A stretch of DNA of 32,105 bases from Treponema sp. (GCA_003245635.1 QKCO01000104.1:1-32105); one strand, 5' to 3'. Shown: positions 22,996-31,399, numbered from the stretch's first letter. Numbers and translations: made by a program. Notes: generated by a model not told the origin, from the letters alone.

Positions 22996-23745
22996 TCAGT
23001 TCTCCGCGAAGCGTCTGAGGAAGGCCTTCGTCCGCTCGTTCTTCGGAGCGTCGATCAGCTCCTTCGCGTCGCCTTCCTCGACCACGATGCCTGCGTCCAT
23101 GAAGACGACGCGGTCGGCGACGTCCCTCGCGAAGGCCATCTCGTGGGTGACGATGACCATCGTCATCTTTTCGGCTGCGAGGCTTCTGATGACTTTCAGG
23201 ATCTCGCCGGTGAGCTCGGGGTCGAGGGCGCTGGTCGGCTCGTCGAAGAAGAGGACTTCCGGGTCGAGCGCGAGCGCGCGCGCGATCGAGACGCGCTGCT
23301 GCTGACCGCCGGAGAGTTCGCAGGGGTAGGCCGCTTCCTTGTCGGAGAGCCCCATTTTAGCCAGGAGTTCCTTCGCGCGCGCGCGGGCTTCATCGCCCGT
23401 TCTTCCGAGCACGCGGATCTGCGCCTCGGTTATGTTGCGCATAACGGAGAAGTGCGGGAAGAGGTTGAAATTCTGAAACACCAGGCCGAGCTTGAGGCAG
23501 GCGGCGCGCAGGGTATCCTTGTCGGCGTAGACGCCGCTCGAGACCATCGGGATGCCGCAGACCGAGATCGATCCGCCCTGGACTTCCTCCAGGTGCGTGA
23601 TGGACCTGAGGAGGGTGGACTTGCCCGAGCCCGAGGGGCCGATGACGGCGAGCACCTCGCCCTCGCGCACGGCGAAGGAAATGTCCTTGATGACCTCTAC
23701 GCTCCCGTAGCTTTTCGACAGGCGCTCGACTTTGACGATATCCAT
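22996..23745 (-). CDS. Polar amino-acid ABC transporter ATPase
   Basis: A 249-residue GlnQ/HisP-type ATPase: Walker A GPSGSGKST (36-44), Q-loop FQNFNLFPHF, signature LSGGQQQR, Walker B VLFFDEPTSALD and H-loop VTHE. It powers the permease encoded just upstream. ATG 23745 has GGAG six bases upstream. Length and motifs are normal for the family. A short insertion after the first strands (PMVSSGVYADKDTLR) is common in this group. Confidence 0.95.
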   Translation of the reverse strand: MDIVKVERLSKSYGSVEVIKDISFAVREGEVLAVIGPSGSGKSTLLRSITHLEEVQGGSISVCGIPMVSSGVYADKDTLRAACLKLGLVFQNFNLFPHFSVMRNITEAQIRVLGRTGDEARARAKELLAKMGLSDKEAAYPCELSGGQQQRVSIARALALDPEVLFFDEPTSALDPELTGEILKVIRSLAAEKMTMVIVTHEMAFARDVADRVVFMDAGIVVEEGDAKELIDAPKNERTKAFLRRFAEN

Positions 23746-23756
23746 GGATGCTCCGG

Positions 23757-24392
23757 TCAGCGGTAGTAGGAAAGCTTCTTCTCCAGCTTGAGGAAGCCGG
23801 CGGACACCGCCCAGTTCATGACGAAGTAGAAGACGCCCGCGATGAAGATGGGCATGGTGGAGAACTGCCGCGCCGACGCGTTCTGCGCGGCGCGGAAAAG
23901 CTCGGCCACGCCGATGGTCTGCGCGAGCGCCGTGTCCTTCACGAGCGTGATGACCTCGTTTCCGGTCGCCGGCAGGATGCGCTTGACCACCTGCGGCAGC
24001 ACGATGCGGAAGAAGGTCTGCCGTTTGGTGAAGCCGAGCACCTTCGCCGCCTCGTACTGGCCCTTGGGGATCGCCTCGATGCCGCCGCGGTAGATTTCCG
24101 CGAAATACGCCGCGTAGTTGACCGCGAAGGCGATGATGACCGCGGTGAAGCGGTCGTAGGAGACCCCCAACAGATAGTAGGGCGCGAAATAGACGAAGAT
24201 GAGCTGGAGGATGAGCGGAGTGCCCCGCATCACGAGCAGGTACAGGTTCACCAGGCCGGATACGAGGCGGTTGCGCGACATCTTCCCGAGGGCGATCGGC
24301 AAAGCCAGCGGAAGCGCGAACAGCAGGGTGAGCGCGAAGACGGAAAGGGATACGAGCGATCCCCTGAGCATCGCTTCCAGCAGCTTCGACAC
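23757..24392 (-). CDS. Polar amino-acid ABC transporter permease
   Basis: A 211-residue HisM/GlnP-type permease with about five membrane helices and the EAA loop (KGQYEAAKVLGFTKRQTFFRIVLPQ, about residues 110-134) that docks to the ATPase. Start GTG 24392 has a strong GGGGAGG. It probably works as a homodimer because only one permease gene is present between the binding-protein and ATPase genes. Confidence 0.93.
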   Translation of the reverse strand: MSKLLEAMLRGSLVSLSVFALTLLFALPLALPIALGKMSRNRLVSGLVNLYLLVMRGTPLILQLIFVYFAPYYLLGVSYDRFTAVIIAFAVNYAAYFAEIYRGGIEAIPKGQYEAAKVLGFTKRQTFFRIVLPQVVKRILPATGNEVITLVKDTALAQTIGVAELFRAAQNASARQFSTMPIFIAGVFYFVMNWAVSAGFLKLEKKLSYYR

Positions 24393-24405
24393 GAACGCCT
24401 CCCCT

Positions 24406-25215
24406 CTACTTGCCGACCACGGAGATGTCGGCGCCGAACCACTTGGTCGCGATCTTGGCGATCGTGCCGTCCTTGGCCATGGCCTCGAGCGTCTCCTGCA
24501 CCTTGTTCATGAGCGCCAGGTCGTTCTTGCGGAAGCCGACGCCGTAGTCCTCGGGGGAAAGGGATTCGGAGAGGATTCGGTAGGCCTTGCCCGAGCGGTT
24601 GATGTTGTCGTTCGCGACCAGGAGGTCCATGACGACCGCGTCGACGCCCTTGATCTCGAGGTCCATAAGGGCGGTCAGGTTGTCCTTGAATTCGACGACG
24701 CCCTTGAGGGACGCCTTGAAGTCCGCGGCGCCGTCGACGGCGTCGGCGGCTGAGGAGCCGGCCTGCAGGCCGACGCTCTTGCCCTTGAGGTCAGCCAGGG
24801 ACTTGACCGGGGAATCGGCGCGGACGACGACGACCTGAGCGTTCTTCAGGTAGGGCTTGGTGAAGGCGATGACCTTGGCGCGGTCGGCGGTGATGGTGAA
24901 GCCGTTCCAGATGCAGTCGATCTTGCCGGTGTTTAGTTCCTGCTCCTTAGCGTTCCAGTCGATGGGTTGGCTCTGGAGCTTGACGCCGATCCGCTTGGCG
25001 GCTTCCTTAGCCAGGTCGATGTCGTAGCCGACGATCTCGTTGTTCGAGTCGCGGAAACCCATCGGGGGGAACGCGTCGTCGAGGCCGAGCACGAAGACGC
25101 CCTTGTCCATGACTTTCTTCAGGGACTGGTCGGAAGCGCTGTCCTTGCTTCCTCCGGCGAACACGGCGCCGCAGACGAGAGCGGCGAATAGAACGAGAGA
25201 CGCCAAACGTTTCAT
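24406..25215 (-). CDS. Polar amino-acid ABC transporter substrate-binding protein
   Basis: A 269-residue family 3 solute-binding protein. A signal peptide ends at about residue 20 (LVCGAVFAGGSKDS); the Cys at position 15 is not in a standard lipobox, so export without lipidation is more likely. The mature domain has the expected FPPMGFRDSNNEIVGYDIDLA, WNGFTITADRAK (substrate-contact region) and GKSVGLQAGSSA segments. Substrate is a polar or charged amino acid; which one cannot be told. ATG 25215 has TTAGGAG nine bases upstream and the longer upstream frame has no signal peptide at its start. First gene of the operon with the promoter at 25252-25280. Confidence 0.93.
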   Translation of the reverse strand: MKRLASLVLFAALVCGAVFAGGSKDSASDQSLKKVMDKGVFVLGLDDAFPPMGFRDSNNEIVGYDIDLAKEAAKRIGVKLQSQPIDWNAKEQELNTGKIDCIWNGFTITADRAKVIAFTKPYLKNAQVVVVRADSPVKSLADLKGKSVGLQAGSSAADAVDGAADFKASLKGVVEFKDNLTALMDLEIKGVDAVVMDLLVANDNINRSGKAYRILSESLSPEDYGVGFRKNDLALMNKVQETLEAMAKDGTIAKIATKWFGADISVVGK

Positions 25216-25251
25216 GGATACGCTCCTAAGGGGATTGAAATATAGCGTGGA

Positions 25252-25280
25252 ATGATAGCGCGTCCGCGGCGTATTGTAAA
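25252..25280 (-). promoter_or_regulatory. Sigma-70-type promoter of the amino-acid ABC operon
   Basis: Minus-strand TTTACA, 17 bp, TATCAT: five of six in each box. Predicted start near 25245 gives a 30-base leader with a good ribosome site. Confidence 0.75.
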
Positions 25281-25301
25281 CGGCATCGGCTATCCGCCGC
25301 T

Positions 25302-26357
25302 TCATGCCCCGCTTGCGTACGGCAGGCTGATGCGGATCTGGAAGCTGCCGTCCGGCCCCGCTTCGACCGCGAATGCCCCGCCTTGGATGACGATCGCGCG
25401 CTTCACGAACAGGAGCCCCAGCCCGGTGCCCGACGGCTTGGTCGTAAAGCGGACGCGTCCGGCTTTTTCGATCGAGGCGGTGTCCGCCGGACCGTTCCCG
25501 TCGCGGATGATCAGCTCCACGACGCGTCCGCGGCTTTTCGCTTCGGCGTAGAGGGAAACCGGCGGCGCGGCGCAGGCTTCGACCGCGTTGGAGAATACGT
25601 GGGCCAGCGCTTCTCCGCAGAGGCCGCTGTCGGCGCGGATCGGCGCTTCGAGGGCGCCCTTGAATTCGAAGCGCGCCCTTTCCGCGGGGAATCGGGCGGC
25701 GCTGGAAGCGATCAGGTCCATGGCCCTGAAAACGGTCGTCTCGCCGGCGGCCGAATCGGAAAAGCGCTTGAGCCTTTCGAAGAGGGCGCGGACCCGAGCC
25801 GACTCGTCGCGGATCGTCTCGCAGCGGTGCTTGATGAACGTCCGCTCCGGATCGGGCACCCGCATGCCGTCCTCCGACTCGACGGCGTCGGCGATGTTCT
25901 CCCCCGCGAGACTCATCGACGCGAGCGGAGCCTTCAGCTGCTGCGCATGGAGCGAGGCGATTTCGCGCCAGCCGTCGAGCTTCGCGGACTCCACGCGGCG
26001 CGTCTCCTGCTCGACCATGGTCCCCAGCATTTCGTTGAAAGCCGCGTAGGTAGCGGCGAATTCCTCGTTCGCGATCGAAGGAAACCGGAAGGTCCGGTCC
26101 TTGGCGGCTTTTTTCGCGCCGGCGGAGAGTTCGGCCAAGCGCTTGGTCAGGGGCCGCACCACGAAAATGAACAGCAGCGTGAAGGCCGAGACGAGGCAGG
26201 CGAGCGCCGAGGCGATGGCTTCGACCGCTTCGATTTCCGCCCGGGTCTTGAGCGCGTCGCCCTCGCCGATGGCGCGGTGCAGGAAAGCCACGCCGATCAG
26301 AAAAAGGGCAAGGACGTGCAGCGTGGAGAGGATCGTCAGTTTCGTGCGGATCTTCAC
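25302..26357 (-). CDS. NtrY-like sensor kinase lacking the phosphoacceptor histidine
   Basis: A 351-residue membrane protein: TM1 (about 7-27), a short loop, TM2 (about 48-68), HAMP (about 68-120), dimerisation helix and a HATPase_c domain. The ATPase looks complete: N-box HVFSNAVEA (252-260), DGNG (286-289), FTTKPSGTGLGL (304-314). The H-box, expected as AHEIKNPL, reads AQQLKAPL (138-145): His, Glu and Asn are all replaced, with Gln139 at the phosphoacceptor place. A His at 137 is two residues off. It starts at GTG 26357, seven bases after the pncB stop, so it belongs to the pncAB unit. No response regulator is nearby. Confidence 0.85.
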   Translation of the reverse strand: MKIRTKLTILSTLHVLALFLIGVAFLHRAIGEGDALKTRAEIEAVEAIASALACLVSAFTLLFIFVVRPLTKRLAELSAGAKKAAKDRTFRFPSIANEEFAATYAAFNEMLGTMVEQETRRVESAKLDGWREIASLHAQQLKAPLASMSLAGENIADAVESEDGMRVPDPERTFIKHRCETIRDESARVRALFERLKRFSDSAAGETTVFRAMDLIASSAARFPAERARFEFKGALEAPIRADSGLCGEALAHVFSNAVEACAAPPVSLYAEAKSRGRVVELIIRDGNGPADTASIEKAGRVRFTTKPSGTGLGLLFVKRAIVIQGGAFAVEAGPDGSFQIRISLPYASGA

Positions 26358-26364
26358 GGAATGC

Positions 26365-27822
26365 CTACTTTTCTCCCAGATACTCCCGGATGAGCGAGAG
26401 CTTCAGGTCCTTGACCCGTTCGGTGACCGAAACCTTGTAGACGTGCGGGTTGAGCAGCCGCTTGTAGCTTCCGTCGAAGGTTTCCAGCTGGGATCGGACC
26501 CGCGCGCGGATGTCCGGAAGGCTCGGCGCGGGCGCGCATCTCTCTCCGTTCTTGACGCAGAGCTTCAGTAGCGCCTCCGTTTCGCCTTCGGGGGCGCGGT
26601 GGAAATGGCGGTAGTCGACCGACGGATGCCAGAACGAGCGCTCGACTCCCTTCTCGATCGTCTCGGGGCCGGCCGGGTCGGCCGGATCGTCCAGCGCCAG
26701 CGCGTCGGCGACGGCCATCCCGTTTCGGTCGTACATGCGCCATACCTGCTTCACGCCGGGATTGGTCGTCTTCTCCGGGTTGTCGGAGAACTTCATCGCG
26801 GGTATGAGCTTCCCCGACTCGTCCGCCTTCGCCGCCAGCTTGTAGACGCCGGTGAAGGACGACTCCGAGCCGCCGGTGACCATCTGCGTGCCGATGCCCC
26901 AGCTGTCGATCGGCGCCCCGGCCGACACGAGCGTCTGGACGATCGATTCGTCCAGATCGTTCGATACCGCGATGGTCGCGTCCTCGAGCCCGGCGGCGTC
27001 GAGCGCCTTGCGCACCTCGACCGAAAGATAGTGCATGTCTCCCGAATCGAGCCGCACGCCGAAACGCTTGCCTTCCGCCTTGAGTTCCCGGCCCGCCTCG
27101 ACGGCGCTCTTGATGCCGCTGTTTAGCGTGTCATAGGTATCGATGAGGAACACCGACTTGTCGCCGTAGGCTTTGGCGTACGCGCGGAAGGCTTCGATCT
27201 CGGAGGGAAAGGACATGACCCAGGAATGCGCCATCGTGCCCATGACGGGAATGCCGAAGCGCTTGCCCGCGAGCGTGTTCGAGGTGCCGAGGGCTCCGCC
27301 GATGTAGGAGGCGCGCGTGGCGGACATCGCGCCGTCGGGCCCCTGCGCGCGCCGGAGCCCGAATTCCATGATTTTGCCGCACTTGGACGCGAGCCATACC
27401 CGCGCCGTTTTGGTCGCCACGAGGCTCTGGAAGTTGACCGCGTTCAGCAGCATGCCCTCGATCAGCTGCGCTTCGATGAGGCCCGCGTCGATGCGTATGA
27501 GCGGCTCCTGCGGAAAGACGATCGTCCCCTCGGGCACGGCCCAGACGTCGCCCTTGAAGCGGAAGCCGCGTAAGTACTCGAGGAAGCCGGGCTCGAAGAT
27601 TCCCAAGCCGGAAAGGTAGTCTATTTCCTCCCCGGAGAAGCGGAAATCCTGAAGCTTGTCGAGGAAGGTCTCGAGTCCCGCGAAAACGGAAAATCCGCCC
27701 GCGAAGGGCTGGCGCCGGAAGAACATCTCGAAGACGGCCCGGCGGTCCATGCCGTATTTCCAGTAGCCCTGCGCCATGGTCAGTTCGTAGAAATCGGTGA
27801 AGAGCGCGGAACGGGTGTTCAT
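26365..27822 (-). CDS. pncB: Nicotinate phosphoribosyltransferase
   Basis: A 485-residue NAPRTase. Landmarks: ALFTDFYELTMAQGYW (6-21), EFGLRRAQGPDGA (153-165), the catalytic His in GTMAHSWVMSFP (H199), then FLIDTYDT, GVRLDSGD and WGIGTQMVTG, which bind PRPP and nicotinate. It converts nicotinate to nicotinate mononucleotide, the step after PncA in NAD salvage. ATG 27822 overlaps the pncA stop as ATGA. A longer in-frame extension lies inside pncA and is not real. Length matches the bacterial long form. Confidence 0.95.
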   Translation of the reverse strand: MNTRSALFTDFYELTMAQGYWKYGMDRRAVFEMFFRRQPFAGGFSVFAGLETFLDKLQDFRFSGEEIDYLSGLGIFEPGFLEYLRGFRFKGDVWAVPEGTIVFPQEPLIRIDAGLIEAQLIEGMLLNAVNFQSLVATKTARVWLASKCGKIMEFGLRRAQGPDGAMSATRASYIGGALGTSNTLAGKRFGIPVMGTMAHSWVMSFPSEIEAFRAYAKAYGDKSVFLIDTYDTLNSGIKSAVEAGRELKAEGKRFGVRLDSGDMHYLSVEVRKALDAAGLEDATIAVSNDLDESIVQTLVSAGAPIDSWGIGTQMVTGGSESSFTGVYKLAAKADESGKLIPAMKFSDNPEKTTNPGVKQVWRMYDRNGMAVADALALDDPADPAGPETIEKGVERSFWHPSVDYRHFHRAPEGETEALLKLCVKNGERCAPAPSLPDIRARVRSQLETFDGSYKRLLNPHVYKVSVTERVKDLKLSLIREYLGEK

Positions 27823-28505
27823 CGGAAGTCTCCGGAGTGCATGAAATGGACGCCCGCTTCCCGCATCCGATCGAGGGCGCGATCGGTCGTGGATCGCTCG
27901 ACTCCGCGGCAGGCGTCGGAGAACAGGACGGTCTGGTAGCCGAGCCTGACCGCGTCGAGCGCGCTGTAGAGCACGCAGTAGTCGGTAGCAAGCCCGCCGA
28001 GGAAAACCGTGCCGAGCCCGAGTCCCTTGAGCCATCCGTCCAGGCCCGTCGGCGTGCGGCGGTCGTTCTCGAAGAAGGCGGAATAGGAATCCACCGACAT
28101 GCGGCTCCCCTTGCGGACGATGAGGCCTATCGGCTTCGTGTCGAGGCCGGGGTGGAAGTCGGCGCCGGCCGTGCCCTGGACGCAGTGGTCGGGCCAGAGC
28201 GTCTGGTCGACCGCCGCCGGGAGGGGCGGACCGTTCGGTCCGGGATCTGAGGCGCCGGAAACGGGCAAGGCCACGGTGTCGAAGACCGACGATCCCGGGT
28301 GCGCGGAGGCGAAGGAGACGTGTCCGGCCGGATGCCAGTCCTGCGTGGCGACGACCCGGCCTCCCGACGAGACGAAGCGGACGGAAAGGCGGTTCAGGGG
28401 TTCGACGACGAGGTCCCCGTTTTCGACCGCGAGCGCGCCGCCGGGGCAAAAATCGTTCTGCGCGTCTATGATCAAAAGCGCCGATCGGGCGATGTCGATT
28501 ACCAT
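27819..28505 (-). CDS. pncA: Nicotinamidase
   Basis: A 228-residue cysteine hydrolase. The catalytic triad is D14 (IIDAQNDFCPGG), K132 (IVRKGSR) and C177 (LATDYCVLYSA); the metal-binding D56, H58 and H62 sit in DWHPAGH. It deamidates nicotinamide to nicotinate for PncB. ATG 28505 is preferred over an ATG 27 bases upstream because it has GGGAGG at good distance and the earlier one does not, and because the predicted transcript starts inside the extension. Confidence 0.95.
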   Translation of the reverse strand: MVIDIARSALLIIDAQNDFCPGGALAVENGDLVVEPLNRLSVRFVSSGGRVVATQDWHPAGHVSFASAHPGSSVFDTVALPVSGASDPGPNGPPLPAAVDQTLWPDHCVQGTAGADFHPGLDTKPIGLIVRKGSRMSVDSYSAFFENDRRTPTGLDGWLKGLGLGTVFLGGLATDYCVLYSALDAVRLGYQTVLFSDACRGVERSTTDRALDRMREAGVHFMHSGDFR

Positions 28506-28519
28506 AGCGGCCTCCCGGA

Positions 28520-28536
28520 TAGGATTCCTCATCCTA
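28520..28536. promoter_or_regulatory. Palindrome overlapping the pncA promoter -10 box
   Basis: TAGGAT-TCCTC-ATCCTA, a perfect 6-5-6 inverted repeat ending 14 bases before the pncA ATG. One arm is the proposed -10 box. A repressor site for the NAD salvage genes is possible; it does not resemble NiaR or NrtR sites I know. In RNA made from further upstream it would form a hairpin just before the GGGAGG. Confidence 0.45.
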
Positions 28537-28559
28537 ACCGATCGATGCTTCGACGGAAA
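28531..28559 (-). promoter_or_regulatory. Possible pncA promoter
   Basis: Minus-strand TTTCCG, 17 bp, TAGGAT, with the same -10 box as the mntH promoter. The -35 is weak. Predicted start near 28524 leaves a 19-base leader with the ribosome site. Read-through from the GGDEF-EAL gene is the alternative, since no terminator is visible between them. Confidence 0.38.
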
Positions 28560-28574
28560 GCCCTTTTTTGCCGC

Positions 28575-31364
28575 TCAGGCCGGCGGCTCGAGTTCCGCCA
28601 GCAGGTCCTTCGCCGCGATGAATGCCCTGAAATCGTCCGAATCGAGCGGTTTGCTGACGTAGTAGCCCTGGATGGCGTCGCAGCCGCGAGACCGGAGGGC
28701 GTCCAGCTGCTCCTCGGTCTCCACTCCCTCGGCGATCGATTCGAGTCCGAACGAGCGGGCCAGGGCGACGACCGCCGTCGCTATCTCTCCGCCGTCGTAG
28801 CGGGAGGCTATCCGGTCGATGAACGACTTGTCGATCTTGAGGCTGTCAATGGGCAGACGGTCGATGTAGCGGAGCGACGAATAGCCGGTGCCGAAGTCGT
28901 CCACCGCGAAGCTGACGCCGCCGCTTTTGATTTCGTTCATGATGGAGATCATGCGGTCCATATCCCGCGTGAAGAGCGTTTCGGTGATTTCGAGCTTCAA
29001 GTACTTCGCATCGAGCCCCGTTTCCGAGAGGGCCTGCCCGACCTGCTCCACGATGCGCCCGCGTTCGAACTGCATCTGGGACACGTTCACCGAGACCTGC
29101 AGCGGCATGCCCGCCAGCGACCAGCGCTTGGCCTCGGCGCACGCTTCCCTGAGCACGAAGTAGCCCAGCGGCACGATGAGGCCGGATTCCTCGGCTACGT
29201 CGATGAACGCGTCCGGAGATACGACGCTCCGGCCGGCCGGCTTCCATCTGACCAGCGCCTCAGCGCCGACGATGCCGGACGAGGAGCCGATCGACGCGCC
29301 TCCCGCGGATACCTGCGGCTGGAAGGTGAGATAGAATTCCTTCAGGTCGAGGCCTTTCCTGATGCGCGTCTCCATTTCGAGCCGGCGCGTGCTGGAAAGT
29401 CCCGAAACGCCGGAGGCGAAGCGGAGCTGGCCGCGCCCGTGCTCCTTGGCTTCGTACATCGCGGCGTCGGCTTTCTTGATGAGCTCGTCCGCGTCCGTGC
29501 CGTCGTAGGGAAACATCGCGATGCCGATGCTCGTCCCGATGAATACTTCCGATCCTTCGATGTCGAACGACTCTTTGAGGCTCGCGATGATCTTGCGCGA
29601 GACGGCGGCGGCGTCGCCGCTGGAACCGATGCTTTCGAGTATGACGGTGAACTCGTCGCCGCCGATCCGGCACACGGTATCGGTTTCGCGGACCTGGCCC
29701 TGGATGCGCTCGGCCGTTTTACTCAGGAGTTCGTCTCCGGCGTGGTGTCCGAGGCTGTCGTTCACGTGCTTGAAGCGGTCCAGGTCCAGATAGACGAGGG
29801 CTACCCGGTTCCCGGCGCGCTGCGCGCGGGCGAGCGCCTGCTTGAAGCGGTCCATGAACAATGCCCGATTCGGCAGTCCGGTCAGGGAGTCGTAGAACGC
29901 CATGCGGTTGAGGTTTTCCTCGGCTTTCTTCAGCTTGCCGATATCGGCGGTGATTCCGACGTAGCAGGAGGGCTCTCCCCGCTCGTCCTTGATCGTGTCG
30001 ACGCTGAGGAGCACCGGATACACCGAACCGTTCTTCCCCTTGTTCCAAATCTCGCCGGTCCAGCGGCCCTCGGACCGGATGGAGCTCCACATCGCTTCGA
30101 AAAACGCATCGTCCTGCCGGTCGGATTTGAGGATGCGGGGGTTCCTGCCGATCAGCTCCGTCTCGTCGTAGCCCGACATGTCGCGGAACGCCTGGTTCGT
30201 CTGTCGAATCGTCCCGTCGATGTCGGTGATGACGACGCCTTCGCCGGTGCCCTGCATGACGCTTTTATAGACCGCCAGCTCCCGGTTCGCCGCTACCAGC
30301 TCTCCCGTGCGGGCGCGCACCTCGGTTTCGAGACGTTCGTTCGCGTCGATCTGCAGGTCTATCTGCTTCCGCAGCTCATCCCTCGCGGCCATAATGACCC
30401 GGGCCGTCTGGCCGACCGCGTCCCCTCGCTCCGCCAGCGCCGCGAGCTCCCGTTCGAACGCTTCGTCCAGTTCGCCTTCCGCGGAGAGCGCCTTCTCCAG
30501 ACGGCGCATCGGCCGTATGAGGATGCGCTCGAGCACCAATCGCATGCCCAGTCCCGTCGCCACCGCGACCAGTAGGACCAGCATCGACATGAATCCTATC
30601 GTCTTGAGCCCCTGGGCGAAGATGTCGCGCTTCTCCTGCGTGACCGCGTCCAGGACCGGCCCTCCGGCGGAATCCGCGAGAGCGAGCCGGCCTGTCACCG
30701 GAGTCAGCAGCCCGTTCCTCGTCACCGACCGGTCCGAGCCGGAGGGCGCTTCGAACGATACCCGCGTGCCGGCGAGGGCTGAAATTTCCGCGGCCATCTC
30801 GGCGTCCAGCTCGCGGGCGAATACGAGCAGGCCGCGCGGGGCGCCCGCCCCTTCGGAAGGAGAAACCGGCATCGAGGCGAAGACGAACGGTCGGCCTCCT
30901 ATGTCTGCCAAGCCATCTCTCCGCTTTGCAGCCGGCGCGAAAGCCACCGAGGACGGATCGATCCGTGCGGGAATGCCCGGGCTGAGCTGCAGGCCGTCCT
31001 TTCCGGCGACCGCGATCCTCGCTCCGCCGGCGGAGAATACGACGGCCAGGTCGATCTGGATATTGCCGAGCGATTCCTCCTGCAGGTTAGCCGACGCGTA
31101 CGTTCCGTCGTCTCCCTTCAGCGCGAACGCGTATGTCTCGTCCCAGGCCGCGTAATCCGCGGCCGTCGCGGCCACGCGCTCGACCTCGCGGTCGATCGCC
31201 GAGCGCACGCGGTCGAGCCCGGCGAGCACGCTTCGGTCCTCGACCTTCAGGAAGCTGCGGACGGTAGAAAAAAAAAGAATTCCCATAAACGCAAAAACGG
31301 CGGCGGCGGTAACTGCGGAAAGCCAGAGTCCAACACGCGAAGATACTTTTTGCGATTCGTGCAT
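28575..31364 (-). CDS. Membrane diguanylate cyclase/phosphodiesterase (CHASE4-HAMP-PAS-GGDEF-EAL)
   Basis: A 929-residue protein: TM1 (about 12-34), extracytoplasmic CHASE4-like sensor (about 40-250, with DYAAWDETYAFA), TM2 (about 254-276), HAMP, PAS (about 364-478), GGDEF (about 485-650) and EAL (about 662-915). The cyclase site IGGDEF (567-572) and inhibitory site RETD (559-562) are intact. The phosphodiesterase keeps EAL (702-704), N760, E792, D822/D823, K843, E879 and Q899, so both making and breaking of cyclic-di-GMP look possible. A short Gly/Ser insertion precedes EAL. No ribosome site; the promoter predicts a leaderless message. Confidence 0.93.
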   Translation of the reverse strand: MHESQKVSSRVGLWLSAVTAAAVFAFMGILFFSTVRSFLKVEDRSVLAGLDRVRSAIDREVERVAATAADYAAWDETYAFALKGDDGTYASANLQEESLGNIQIDLAVVFSAGGARIAVAGKDGLQLSPGIPARIDPSSVAFAPAAKRRDGLADIGGRPFVFASMPVSPSEGAGAPRGLLVFARELDAEMAAEISALAGTRVSFEAPSGSDRSVTRNGLLTPVTGRLALADSAGGPVLDAVTQEKRDIFAQGLKTIGFMSMLVLLVAVATGLGMRLVLERILIRPMRRLEKALSAEGELDEAFERELAALAERGDAVGQTARVIMAARDELRKQIDLQIDANERLETEVRARTGELVAANRELAVYKSVMQGTGEGVVITDIDGTIRQTNQAFRDMSGYDETELIGRNPRILKSDRQDDAFFEAMWSSIRSEGRWTGEIWNKGKNGSVYPVLLSVDTIKDERGEPSCYVGITADIGKLKKAEENLNRMAFYDSLTGLPNRALFMDRFKQALARAQRAGNRVALVYLDLDRFKHVNDSLGHHAGDELLSKTAERIQGQVRETDTVCRIGGDEFTVILESIGSSGDAAAVSRKIIASLKESFDIEGSEVFIGTSIGIAMFPYDGTDADELIKKADAAMYEAKEHGRGQLRFASGVSGLSSTRRLEMETRIRKGLDLKEFYLTFQPQVSAGGASIGSSSGIVGAEALVRWKPAGRSVVSPDAFIDVAEESGLIVPLGYFVLREACAEAKRWSLAGMPLQVSVNVSQMQFERGRIVEQVGQALSETGLDAKYLKLEITETLFTRDMDRMISIMNEIKSGGVSFAVDDFGTGYSSLRYIDRLPIDSLKIDKSFIDRIASRYDGGEIATAVVALARSFGLESIAEGVETEEQLDALRSRGCDAIQGYYVSKPLDSDDFRAFIAAKDLLAELEPPA

Positions 31365-31370
31365 AGATAC

Positions 31371-31399
31371 AGTGTACGTTCGGGCGTTGCGGAACGCAA
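31371..31399 (-). promoter_or_regulatory. Promoter of the GGDEF-EAL gene, leaderless start
   Basis: Minus-strand TTGCGT, 17 bp, TACACT. Counting +1 as seven bases after the last -10 base puts it exactly on the A of ATG (31364). The six bases between are GTATCT, with no purine-rich ribosome site. Confidence 0.55.
31387..31399. promoter_or_regulatory. 13-bp palindrome over the -35 box
   Basis: TTGCG-GAA-CGCAA, a perfect 5-3-5 inverted repeat covering the -35 region of the GGDEF-EAL promoter, a suitable place for a repressor or activator dimer. The cognate protein is unknown. Confidence 0.4.

Noticed and set aside
22320-23018. Plus-strand frame opposite thpR
   Set aside because: Low-complexity Arg/Gly/Glu reading; thpR on the other strand has both HxT motifs.
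27823-28449. In-frame upstream extension of pncB through pncA
   Set aside because: Would encode an Arg/Pro-rich tract in the wrong frame of pncA; NAPRTase homology starts at ATG 27822.
28299-30575. Open plus-strand frame of 758 codons opposite the GGDEF-EAL gene
   Set aside because: A high-GC mirror frame. It is rich in Arg, Asp and Val with no domain, and the opposite strand has complete catalytic motifs.
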